Source of the DNA: Phytophthora quininea
Lineage: Eukaryota > Oomycota > Peronosporomycetes > Peronosporales > Peronosporaceae
Assembly (NCBI GenBank): GCA_011947345.1
Contig: JAAVTG010000662.1
Location: forward strand, 1 to 28,369
Direction of reading: 5' to 3'
Length of the DNA stretch: 28,369 nucleotides
Shown here: positions 19,907 to 28,369 of the stretch, one piece after another
Layout: every line of letters starts with the position of its first letter
Numbering within the stretch: position 1 is the first letter of the stretch
Made by a program: the position numbers and the translations under genes
Notes under the pieces: model-generated
What the model was told of the DNA's origin: nothing
The model's input: the letters and a program-made list of their open reading frames with translations, nothing else
Databases searched by the model: none

Positions 19907-20461
19907 TTAGACAGGTATTCTCGCAACAGAATTTACGCTCCAGTCTGCATTCCTTGATCAGCACAACAGTCGTTGGCCGCCAACTTTAAAGCAAGTACTG
20001 CGGCCGGTCGACCGAGCCGCATCAGCGACACCCGGCGCTGATATTGGCCCGCCTTCCTTCTCTGCGCCACGGCCGACGCGTTCTGCGCGCCCACATCGGA
20101 TTCCTCGCCCCGGCAGGCCAGCAGGCCGCGCTCCCGTTCCGCGTCGATAACGCCTCTGCCCTCTTCAAGTGCGCGGCAATTGGCCGAAAAAATCAGACGA
20201 GAATGCCCACGGCCACTGCGCAAGGCCGCTCGAGGAGCTCAAATAGCCCGCAGGAAGCGCTCGCATTTAGCTCCGCTGCCACCATCGCGCGCCCAGAGCA
20301 CCGCAGTCCAAAAGCGGCGGGCCGTTTCCGAGCCGTCCGAAGCTAAAAGCGTCGCGCGAGAGCCCCGGCATGCTGAGCCGCTGTCTGGCCGCGGGCTGCT
20401 GCGTGGATGAGACGTGCGCAGTGAGCGACCGCCGCCGAGCCCTGCCGCCCCCGAGCGCGCC
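19907..20461. other. Intergenic region upstream of the kinase-PH-SAM gene
   Basis: No supported coding sequence. It is a GC-rich presumed promoter and leader. An ATG at 20370 opens a frame (MLSRCLAAGCC...) that overlaps the kinase start in another phase. It could be an upstream ORF, or it could be nothing. Confidence 0.4.
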
Positions 20462-22748
20462 ATGTCGAACCAGCAGCAGAGCCGGTTGCTGGCCGGAGAG
20501 TACGCGCAGCGCCGCCCGCTGCTGGACAAGGCGGTGGACGCCAAAGTGGACAAGCTGGCGGCCTTCAAGTCGCAGATGCAGCAGCAGCAAGCGCCCGCAG
20601 CCAAAGCCTCTGCGGCCGTGTCGACGCAGCAGAACGAGTCGCGCGAAGAGGAGCCGCAGACGCCGCAGCCGGAGTGGCCCGAGCAGGACGGCGTGGACAG
20701 TAAGACGCTCTTCCAGGTGGACCCGCCCGCCGTCAAGATCGGCCGAGAGATCGGCAAGGGGGCCTTCTCCGTCGTCTACGCCGGCGACTACCGCGGCCAA
20801 CACGTTGCGGTCAAATGCCAGCCCAAGGACGCAGAGGGAAACATCCCGGCCTTCGTGCTGAGAGAGGTGCAGGTTCTGCGCCAACTGCGTCATCCGCGCC
20901 TACTGCAGTTCGCTGGCGCCGCTGACAACGTCCGCGCCAAGCAGGTCTGGATTCTCAGCGAGTACCTGAACAACGGGGACGTTGACTTGCTGTTGAAGGC
21001 CATTCGCAGTGGCAAGAAGAGTCATGTCGGCTGGCACGGCATGGTGCGCATTGCCCTGGACGCAGCCCAAGGCATCCAGTTCTTGCAAGAGCGACACATC
21101 GTGCACCGTGACATTAAATCGTCCAACATCTTGCTGGACGACAAACATCGTGCCAAGCTGTGTGATTTCGGGTTCGCTGTCGAGATTAAACCTGTGACGG
21201 CCTCGGCCAACGGAGCAGCCGAGTCGGAGGAGACCAAACAGCGCCGCAAGTCCTATTGCGGCACGGACGCCTACATGGCACCAGAAATGTTCCTGGACGA
21301 GGACTACGATCAGAGCGTGGACATCTTCAGCTTCGGCGTAGTGCTCATGGAGATGCTCTGCTGTCGCGTGGCCAATGCCGACGGTTTCTTGCAGCGTCTG
21401 CCACAGTACAAATTCCGAGTACTGTTGCCAGAATTCCGTGAGGCTCTGCCAGCTTCGTGTCCACCTGCGCTTGCAAACTTGGCCGAGCAATGCGTGTCGT
21501 TCGAACCCAGCGAACGTCCCAAAATCCAGACGATTGTGCGCTCGCTTGAAGACGTGTTTAACGCCACTGCTCATGGTCGTGACACGGTGGAGCTAATTCC
21601 ATTCACTCCATTTGACAGGGAACCGCAGGTCGAGGAGGACGATGACGCGTACTATGGCGAAAACGACGATGAGGGTGACGACGACGAGGAGGAGGAGGAA
21701 GACGATGACGAAGTATACGACGAAGACGACTACAATGAGCATACCAATGGCCGTCACAACACCATGGGAATGGACTCGGACGAGGAGGACCGCATCGTGA
21801 ACTCGCAGGTGGTGAATGAGCCATACTTCGACGAGGAGAGCGTTGACAGCGACATGTTTGCACAGCCCGCAACCCCGCACCGTACCACGAGGGGTGATTC
21901 TAAAGCGCAATCGCCGTGGAAAACGATCGTGGGTGGAGAAGTGGTTCATCATCGACCACGACCAACTGCACTACACGGACATGCCAGAACGCTGGCAGCA
22001 CCACCAAAAGCGAAATGCCGATTGGCGCTGCACGTTGCCACCAATTTCGTCGCTGTCGCTGCGCGAGTGCCGTATCTGGAAGACCATGGAGATGCCTGAG
22101 CTCCGCTTTAACGTGATCGACAACAACTGGAAGATTAAGCGAGAATTGCAGGCCGTCTCGAAGAAGGACCTCGAGATGTGGATGGAGCTCATCAACCAGT
22201 CCATTGACTACGCTAACGAACTCTACGCACGTGAAAACGACTTGCCGAACAACATCACAAGCCCCAGCACGGGAACAAGTGCAAGTAGCAGCAATGCTAG
22301 TCGTCCAAGCCGAAACAAGTCCTCTAAACAAGCGCCATGCGGGGCAACATCCAAACCGCAGCAGCAAAGACCCAAAGCAAAGTCAGATGCCGCTCCCTTG
22401 CGTCAGACAAGGCGCAACAGTGCTGCAGCCAAGTTCGATGAGCCTCCTGAAATGCCAGAGACGGAAGAAGACCGCAATGATGAGGTCTATCTCTGGCTAA
22501 AGGAGATTGGATTCCAGAGATACGCACCGATGCTGAAAGCGAAGGGCTTCGAGTCGCTGGACTTTATCCGCGAGGTACGCATCGACGCCAAGTGTGATCG
22601 TTAGCAGTTTTCTAACTGTTGTTGGTGTTGTTATGAGCAGACCGGCATCGAGATGGAAGACTTGAACTTTGTGGGCATCAAGGAACCCGTGGCGCGCAAG
22701 GCTATCCGCTCAGCAGCCCGTACATTGCGTGGAGATGACGATGACTGA
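20462..22748 (+). CDS. Protein kinase with PH and SAM domains
   Basis: A multidomain signalling kinase of about 739 residues. The start at 20462 (MSNQQQSRLL) is the first in-frame ATG. A Gln/Glu-rich leader is followed by a complete tyrosine-kinase-like (TKL) type Ser/Thr kinase: glycine loop GKGAFSVVY (about 98), VAVK (Lys about 118), HRDIKSSN (215), CDFG (234), YMAPE and SVDIFSFGVVLMEM. All catalytic residues are present. A long acidic stretch (about 21640-21740) follows. Next is a PH domain (VILKRNRRGKRSWVEKWFII, with a basic loop suited to phosphoinositides, ending LEMWMELINQSIDYA), then a Ser/Gln-rich linker, then a SAM domain (VYLWLKEIGFQRYAPMLKAK) split by a 66-base intron (22575-22640). 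One extra base between 21873 and 21894 breaks the frame before the PH domain; removing it makes exon 1 exactly 704 codons. Confidence 0.87.
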
Positions 22749-22993
22749 GCGAGCGACTGAGGCCTTCGTTTCTTTCTCCAGCGGCTTCATGTGGCGAGGC
22801 CAGTTTTCCCTCAGTGCATTAAGTATAACTATTTTTTTCAACATCACGCAGTGTATTCATTCATAGCTTCGGTGCCTTCGCACCACTACCTATTTCAAAG
22901 CAAATAAACGAAAGCCAATGCCGAAACACAAAGCGAAGACAAAGCCTCATGCTTACCCGACTAGCCTCGCGGCCTTCACTACACCGTCAAAGC

Positions 22994-24846
22994 CTACAGC
23001 ATTGGTGCCGACGACGTGAGGCCGTCCTCGATACCAGTCAGCAGATTGCGCAGGAATGTCTCTGTTACGCGCGTGTAGTTGATGATCTCCGAGCGGTTCA
23101 TCTTTTCCAACGGCATCTCCGATAACCCTGTCAGGTGCTCCGCATTCTTCTCCAAGTTCTCCTGCAAGTACTCGAACAGATTCTTCTCCTTCCCATTCGG
23201 CAGGTAATAGCCAAACACATATGTGTACTTGAGCACACGTCGGCACTCAATCAGTTGCTCCGTAGCGGAGTTCAGAAACTGCACGTCGATCCACGACGAG
23301 TCTCCGTGACTAGCCTGTAATTCAATCATACGCGTTTCCGTGCCTTCCCGCATCCGCTGCGCAAATTTGCCAGCCTCCGAGTGGTTTGCGAACCGCTGGT
23401 AGTAGTGGAGGTATCTGTCAAGTTCGGCCTTCGCACGAGCGGCATCAGTGTCTGCAGCCTGCGCATCGGCGTCGTAGCGGTTGCATTTGTAGTAGCCGCC
23501 CGTCCCAGAGCCATGCTTGTCCCATCCCTCCATACAAATCTGCAAGGCAACAACAACACATTAGATTACAAGACTGACCAAATCGAAGTACAGTACCGCC
23601 AAAAAGCGCGACCCACCCAGCAGAATTCATAGTTGCAGCTCCGACACGTCATGTGATTGCAGCCCTGGTTCTTTCGATCCGCACAGAGCACTTGGGGCAC
23701 TTCTTCGTGTTCGCGAGGATCCAGTTGGCCGTCTCCGACTCGTTACGACACTTTTCCTGCCATGCTGCTAGCTGTTCGCACGTGACTGGCGAGTGCGCTT
23801 CCTCTCCGCAGCGGAGGCAGAATACACATCCGCATGTGCACGTCACAGACGACAGTCCGCCTGCGCTTGAGATGGCCTTGCTGCAGCCCGGGGACGGACA
23901 CCACTTGACGCCCTTGTTAATGTCCACGAACGACCGCAACAAGTAGCGCGAGTACTTGCGGTAGTCCTCCAGGCTCACAATCTGCTTAAAGATGACGTCG
24001 CTCACCACCTGCATAGCACATTCGTCACTGGGTTGATAAAAACAAGACACAGAGCACATCAACCCATTCGCAGAACTCACCTCCTTGCAGCCGTGCGCAG
24101 GGCATGTGGTTGTCACGCAGATCGGTCCCTCGGCAATCTTCAGCGACAGGTACGGCTTCCAGCAGTTCTACAGCCACACAAAATCAGCAACACCCTTTTA
24201 GTCCAACCTCCCTCATTGGCAGTAGCAGCTTTGGCCTCTCACCAGACAGTAGACGTGGCCGCAGCCCATGCCAAAGATCTCGTTGGGCGCGTACGAGTCG
24301 CAGCAAATGTTGCAGTCCACCTGCAGCCACCCGCGTTAGTCCTAAAGCATCCACCAAAATCACATTTCTCTTCCCCTACCAGTTCTCCGACTGGAAACTT
24401 TGGCGCTAGCTTGTCGGCGAACTCGACGCCCGCTTCGTGCTTGGTCTTGACGGGGTCTGCGTAGTACCCTTCGAACAGCTTCTCCTTGTTCCAGCCAAAG
24501 TAGCGCAGCAGCACCGAGGCCACCGGCTGCGAGATCTCGAGCACCTGCGCGATCTCGGCCACCAGCGCTCTGCTCCTGTCGCAGCTCCTGCTCATCGATC
24601 ACGTGGTACTCCTGCTGCTTGTGGGCGCCTGCCTGGCCCAGGCCCGGGCTCAGGCGTTTCTTCTTGGCGGCCGAGCCCGCGCCCAGCGGCGACAGCGAGT
24701 CGGCGTGCTGCTTCTTGGAAGGGTTGGGGGTGGGGGCGGCGTCCTCGTCCTCCTCCTCCGAGTACTGGTACTCGTCCTCCACGTCGCTGTAGTGGTACTC
24801 TTCGTCCGACAGTGGGGACAGCGGGGTCGGCGGCGTGGGCGCTCAT
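22994..24846 (-). CDS. RBR E3 ubiquitin ligase, Ariadne type (three frameshifts as given)
   Basis: A RING-between-RING ubiquitin ligase of the Ariadne family, which passes ubiquitin through a catalytic Cys in RING2. From the N-terminus (start 24846): an acidic Tyr-rich tract (EEYHYSDVEDEYQYSEEEDED), a UBA-like stretch (LLRYFGWNKEKLFEGYYAD), RING1 (CNICCDSY, GHVYCLNCW), IBR (KWCPSPGCSKAI, FCLRCGEEAHSPVTC), RING2 (KKCPKC, then CNHMTCRSCNYEFCW with the presumed catalytic Cys in HMTC), and an Ariadne domain (RYLHYYQRF...). Four introns are inferred: 24321-24379, 24168-24242, 24009-24080 and 23540-23616. Three one-base indels break the frame: an extra base in the G run 24814-24817, an extra base near 24571, and a missing base in the T run 23672-23674. 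Reversing them gives 523 codons. It is head to head with the gene at 25012, 165 bases apart. Confidence 0.88.
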
Positions 24847-25011
24847 GGGCAGGCAGCGGGAGGCGGGCGAGCGAGAGCTATAATAGCAGCGGCGCTTTGG
24901 GAAATGTGGGCGGAAAGAAAGTTCTTCGGAAAGGAAACACTGTGGTGACTCGTTAAAGTTTATAGATGGGTACATTCCGGGTGCAGCTGGGCATACTGTA
25001 GTCAAGTCAAA

Positions 25012-25624
25012 ATGGCGACGCATCAAGCCCACCGACTGCCGTGACGACGCTGGCGGACGTGTTTGCGGACGTGGAGACGGAGAATGGAGGCGGGTACAGG
25101 TATGTGGCCACGGAGGCGAAGCAGAAGCAGGTGCGGCACTTTATGCGGTGCCTGGTGTCGGCGCTGCAGGAGTTCAAGGAGACGGACAAGAGAGCGCTAC
25201 TAGAGGACCAGCAGGGCCACTCGGTAGACCCTACGACCTGGGGCATCGACCCCACGGGGGTCTGGGCTACACTGGCTTTTACTACAGCCTGCTGCGAGGC
25301 TACGTGAAGTTGAATCTGCTGGTGCTGGATGCGGACAAGTTGCTGCCGATTCTGCAGCGAGGATCGGACAGGGCGACGCACTGCGTTCTCCTGCTGTGTG
25401 GGCACATGGACGGAGGACACCCGGACTGGATGGCGCGGCGGCTGCATCCAGTGATGGACGAGGAAAATATTTTCAAGATGAAGACGCCGCTGACGGCGGA
25501 TGCCCTGCAGACGATCCGAGACCACTGCGCGCTGCTCTTCCGATGCCTTTGCAGCATCAGCGGCGAGAACAGGGCGCTGGACACTGAGTACGTCGCGAAC
25601 TGCATTGCACCGTTCTACGTGTAA
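25012..25624 (+). CDS. Unrecognised conserved-looking protein (two frameshifts as given)
   Basis: I do not recognise the family. From the ATG at 25012 the frame breaks almost at once (near 25018-25020, one missing base) before TTLADVFADVETENGGGYRY. It breaks again in the G run at 25256-25260, between WGIDPTG and GYTGFYYSLLRGYVKLN. Reversing both gives 205 codons, ending at 25622-25624. The product would be a soluble, helical protein with no signal peptide or membrane segment. Cys and His residues are clustered in the second half (CVLLLCGHMDGGHPDW). If the first break is not an error, the gene could instead start at the in-frame GTG at 25041. The two frames read well across both breaks, so a real gene is likely. 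Confidence 0.65.
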
Positions 25625-26088
25625 TGTACTGGGCGGAATCGTGGAGAATATTTTTACAGCGATGTGGAGGAAGCCTTGGACGCGTGAAATCGCCACTGAG
25701 GACTTTGGACGTCTTGTTTGTTTGCAAGACCTTTAGAGTCCTTACTAGGTTTGCTTGGAACAGCAATCCTTTCGCCATGAGTGGTGACGATGAAGGTGCC
25801 GTCGTTCAGACTGCTGATCCAACCAAGTTTGGGCCGTGCACTTGGAGAGCACGAAGACCGCCACCGACGAGCGATGTACTACGCAAATGCCGGGATACAT
25901 GCGAATGCTTTCGTTGGTATTTGCTAGCTTATGTGCGTTTGCTTTCTCATCAAGCGCTTCCCCTATGAATACAAGCGAAAATGGACGCAGGTGGCACGAC
26001 ATGCAGCACTTACGCCTCCGCCGCGACGAAGGCTCTCACGATCACTGGGACTAAATAATAAATAGCAAGAGGGGGCTCGTCTCTCTCT
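25625..26088. other. Intergenic, with doubtful small ORFs at 25777-25968 and 25875-26054
   Basis: No convincing gene. An ATG at 25777 opens 63 codons beginning MSGDDEGAVVQTADPTKFGP. In a neighbouring frame, from about 25875, a hydrophobic stretch LSLVFASLCAFAF would be a signal or membrane segment. A third frame gives a basic tail. The three could be one small membrane protein broken by indels, as in neighbouring genes, but I cannot show this. Confidence 0.25.
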
Positions 26089-27144
26089 TCAGGCGCGTCC
26101 ACTCAACACGCGCAGCGCCTTCTTCGTGGTCTCGTAGGTCGAGAACATCACAGCTGCGTACGGCACGATGCGAGCTAGATTGGGGCCCGTGCCGCGATAC
26201 AGCGCCAGCAGTCCTTCGTCACGAATGACCTTGCGGAAACAGTCACACATGCCGCGGTAGTACAGCGTGGAGGCGCTTCCTCCTTCGGCAGTGAGCGGAC
26301 CCATTTCCGTCACGTTCAGATGCAGTTGCTGCGACTGCAGACGCTTTTTGACCGTGTCGAACGGATACGCCACGGTCTGGGCGATGGCTCCAGCGACGCT
26401 GCCGCAGACAAAGTAGTCGAGGCCGTCCATCTCGGTCTTGCCCTCGGGCCAGCGGTAGGCCGGCCACTGGTGGCGGATGGCGGTCAGCTTCAAGTACTCG
26501 TAGCAGCCGAACTGCACGCCTTCGAACGGGATGGCGCCCACGACGCCCGACCAGCCGCCTCGGTAGAGTCCTCGCAGCCCCTCACGCTCCAGAATGAGCT
26601 GCACGCCTTGCAACACGCCTCGGATCTCGCTGTGGGCAGCGGTTGGTGCGGTGGTCTGCGTGATCATGCGGGTGCGCACAACTTCAAGCGGGTAGGTCCC
26701 CATGGTGGCGACGAGTCCCGCGGCGGCGCCGCACAGCGCGCGCTGCCAGTTGCTGAGCTCGCGTCCTTCGTGGGCTGCAAAGCGCGCTTGCATCGAGTCG
26801 TAGAGGTAGAACTTGAGGCCGGCGTAGGGCCCGAGGCGGCAGCAGCCGGCGCTGTTGCCTCGCCAGAAGGCGCGCACGCCGTCCAGCGCGTACAGCTCGC
26901 GGACGGTGCGCGCGATGGCGGAGGAGGCCGAGGGCTGCGAGGCTACGGCTCGGGCCGCCACGAGCGAGGACGGGGCGGTCACAGATTCGACAGGTCCGTT
27001 CACTTGGATGACGATCTTGAGCACGTCCAGGGGCGACGTGCAGGAGCGCGTGACGCAGCCGGAGACCACGCCGGCCACCACAGACTCCAGGCCGGTGCTT
27101 CTGGTGGCGGAGGCGTCGGCGGTGATGCCTTTGGGCGCGCCCAT
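26089..27144 (-). CDS. Mitochondrial carrier family protein (SLC25)
   Basis: An intact, intronless 351-residue inner-membrane solute carrier. Three repeats of about 100 residues carry the family signature PX[DE]XX[KR]: PLDVLK, PLEVVR and PFDTVK. Glycine-rich repeat ends are also present (GNSAGCCRLGPYAGLKF, GGWSGVVGAIPFEGVQF, GTGPNLARIVPYAAVMF). The start at 27144 (MGAPKGITADAS) is preferred to an upstream in-frame start because it begins directly before the first repeat. The best resemblance is to the thiamine-pyrophosphate and coenzyme A-type carriers, but substrate cannot be fixed from motifs alone. The gene has no frameshifts, unlike its neighbours. Confidence 0.9.
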   Translation of the reverse strand: MGAPKGITADASATRSTGLESVVAGVVSGCVTRSCTSPLDVLKIVIQVNGPVESVTAPSSLVAARAVASQPSASSAIARTVRELYALDGVRAFWRGNSAGCCRLGPYAGLKFYLYDSMQARFAAHEGRELSNWQRALCGAAAGLVATMGTYPLEVVRTRMITQTTAPTAAHSEIRGVLQGVQLILEREGLRGLYRGGWSGVVGAIPFEGVQFGCYEYLKLTAIRHQWPAYRWPEGKTEMDGLDYFVCGSVAGAIAQTVAYPFDTVKKRLQSQQLHLNVTEMGPLTAEGGSASTLYYRGMCDCFRKVIRDEGLLALYRGTGPNLARIVPYAAVMFSTYETTKKALRVLSGRA

Positions 27145-27224
27145 GGCTGGAAGATGGATGGGGTCACGAGAGCGTGCGTCGTGGGCGGTGGCTTTGAGCG
27201 GTTTGGCGCAGCTCGGCAAGTTTC

Positions 27225-27232
27225 AAAGTGAG
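27225..27232 (-). promoter_or_regulatory. Candidate oomycete initiator of the carrier gene
   Basis: On the minus strand this reads CTCACTTT, fitting YTCANTYY, 80 bases before the ATG at 27144. Confidence 0.35.
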
Positions 27233-27592
27233 GTGTTAAAAAATGCGCCGGAAGGTCCTCAGTTAAAAGCCGCATACTTAGATTAAGTCAAATTCCGTGC
27301 ACCTTTTCGGAGGGGAGGGGTGTCACGCTAAATGAATTGGCTGTGGCAGTGTGACGCTTGATAGGCATCCCTGACATCCGGCCTTTTACGAACCACATTG
27401 AAGTGGCGAGGCTCAGTGTGCCGGGCTTTCCCAAGCCGCCAGCGCCGGAGGCATTAATGCTACCACAGCTCAGCGTTACGCCTCGTGGGCGCTTGATGGA
27501 GATATACCTATGGAGCAGTGCGGTGTCAACGAGCATGACGGCGCGCGAAAGAAGTGGCCTCGCGTGCTCATTGCGCGGCACTCGCTTGCTGG
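27233..27592. other. Intergenic region, possible dispersed repeat
   Basis: No gene is supported. The minus strand is open from 27620 to 27288 and the plus strand from 27358 to 27678, both without conserved motifs. The minus-strand translation contains ASGAGGLGKPGTLSLATS and GMPIKRHTATAN. These remind me of translations that recur in oomycete gene predictions, which would suggest a dispersed repeat rather than a gene. This is from memory and unverified. Confidence 0.3.
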
Positions 27593-28369
27593 TCATTGTG
27601 CGATGTGCAACGCTGTGCAACGGAAAGCTGCGGCAGCGGCCTTGCTATTATCAAAGACTGCAGCAGCACACCAGCTAGGAGCTAGGCTCTCTTCAAATCG
27701 ATGTATACTAGTAAAATGCTGCCAGACCCTGCGCGGACGTTGACGCAATTCATCTCGATCTTCAAGGTACATTCGACGCATTCTGTGTGTGTGACTGCGC
27801 TTCCACCCCGCTGCCACCCCCACTCGACTGCTCTGCTCCATGTAGGCCAGCCGCATCATCGGGTGCGCCTCCGCCTGGTTCATCTCCTGCAGCACCGCCG
27901 CAGCGCTGTATCGCAGTTGGTGGAACTGCTTCAGCGGCACCTGCACGGTCCTTGACCGGCCGTCCCGAGTCTGCAGCCTCAGGAGCACTCTCCTCACTCC
28001 ACTCGCTTCGGCCCCACGCTGTAGTCCAGCTGCTGCATTCTGGGCACAGCAAACGTCGAGTCTGGTGCTGCCGTCAACCTGCTCCAGTTGCGATCCAGAG
28101 TCTGGCGGAAGCGCAGTTGGAAGGTCTCTGGGAGACGCTCGATCAGGGACCTTTGCCTGGCCAACTCCGCCCTCTGGGATGATCCAAGAGTTGGCGAGTT
28201 GGTCTCCTCAGACGGCAAGAGGAACGTCATGCGGCCTCGGACAGCCGTCTCCACAAGTCTTCGGAGGACCCCACCAGCTCCAGAAAGACTGCCTCAGAGT
28301 CCGTAGGGACGCTCGCCTCGGCCAGTTGCTCTGCTTCCTCGTCACTTTGGCAGTGCAGCGCGACCGCCA
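27593..28369 (-). CDS. COMM-domain (COMMD) protein, partial, truncated at the window edge
   Basis: COMMD proteins form the Commander complex, which works with retromer-like endosomal sorting. The COMM domain is clear: PRMQQLDYSVG, then VLLRLQTRDGRSRTVQVPLKQ and FHQLRYSAAAVLQEMNQAEAHPM. Upstream are helical stretches (RSLIERLPETFQLRFRQTLD) and, at the edge, AVALHCQSDEEAEQLAEA. The gene's start lies beyond 28369. Two missing bases break the frame, in the C run at 28012-28015 and near 28225-28240. The 3' end is uncertain. The open frame reaches 27593, but after about 27840 the sequence no longer looks COMMD-like. A short terminal intron with an earlier stop is likely. Confidence 0.7.

Noticed and set aside
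21640..21740. GAC/GAG-rich stretch as a microsatellite
   Set aside because: It encodes the acidic linker of the kinase gene with mixed codons, so it is better explained as coding low complexity.
26320..27231. 303-codon plus-strand frame opposite the mitochondrial carrier
   Set aside because: It is an antisense shadow of a clear carrier gene in GC-rich sequence, with no motifs of its own.

Overview
This window looks like nuclear DNA of a Phytophthora-type oomycete. The evidence is two NLP (necrosis- and ethylene-inducing-like protein) genes, very short introns (55-79 bases), GC-rich coding sequence, close gene spacing with several head-to-head pairs, and candidate oomycete initiator boxes just upstream of some starts. 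I see no rRNA, tRNA or CRISPR array.

Layout. 131-1129: an NLP pseudogene, broken by a 242-base insertion and a 2-base deletion. 1952-3581 (+): a secreted type B carboxylesterase. 3700-4570 (-): a DUF1295 membrane enzyme, head to head with COG7 (4653-7603, +), a Golgi tethering-complex subunit. 7690-8284 (+): an unrecognised gene with an in-frame TAG. 8354-9682 (-): a pseudokinase, sharing a 79-base promoter with a PP2A-like phosphatase (9762-10776, +). 10847-14685 (-): a SWI/SNF (Snf2/Brahma) ATPase. 14980-16545: a graveyard holding a mariner-type transposase relic and an NFX1/ZNFX1-type helicase relic. 16649-17443 (+): an intact second NLP. 17586-19013 (-): mitochondrial ribosomal protein mS29/DAP3, head to head with a myristoylation-competent calcineurin-B-like Ca2+ sensor (19150-19906, +). 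20462-22748 (+): a kinase-PH-SAM fusion. 22994-24846 (-): an Ariadne-type RBR ubiquitin ligase, head to head with an unrecognised gene (25012-25624, +). 26089-27144 (-): a mitochondrial carrier. 27593-28369 (-): a COMM-domain gene running off the right edge.

A general caution applies to this sequence. Nine genes, most of them conserved housekeeping genes, contain about 20 one-base frameshifts in total. Most are missing bases in runs of 3-5 identical nucleotides. In each complete gene, reversing these indels gives a reading-frame length divisible by three and a plausible protein size. I read this as indel error in the underlying assembly rather than mass gene decay. The NLP pseudogene and the two relics are different: they carry larger or multiple lesions and look truly dead. 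The NLPs and relics form a gene-poor, repeat-associated component set among ordinary conserved genes.
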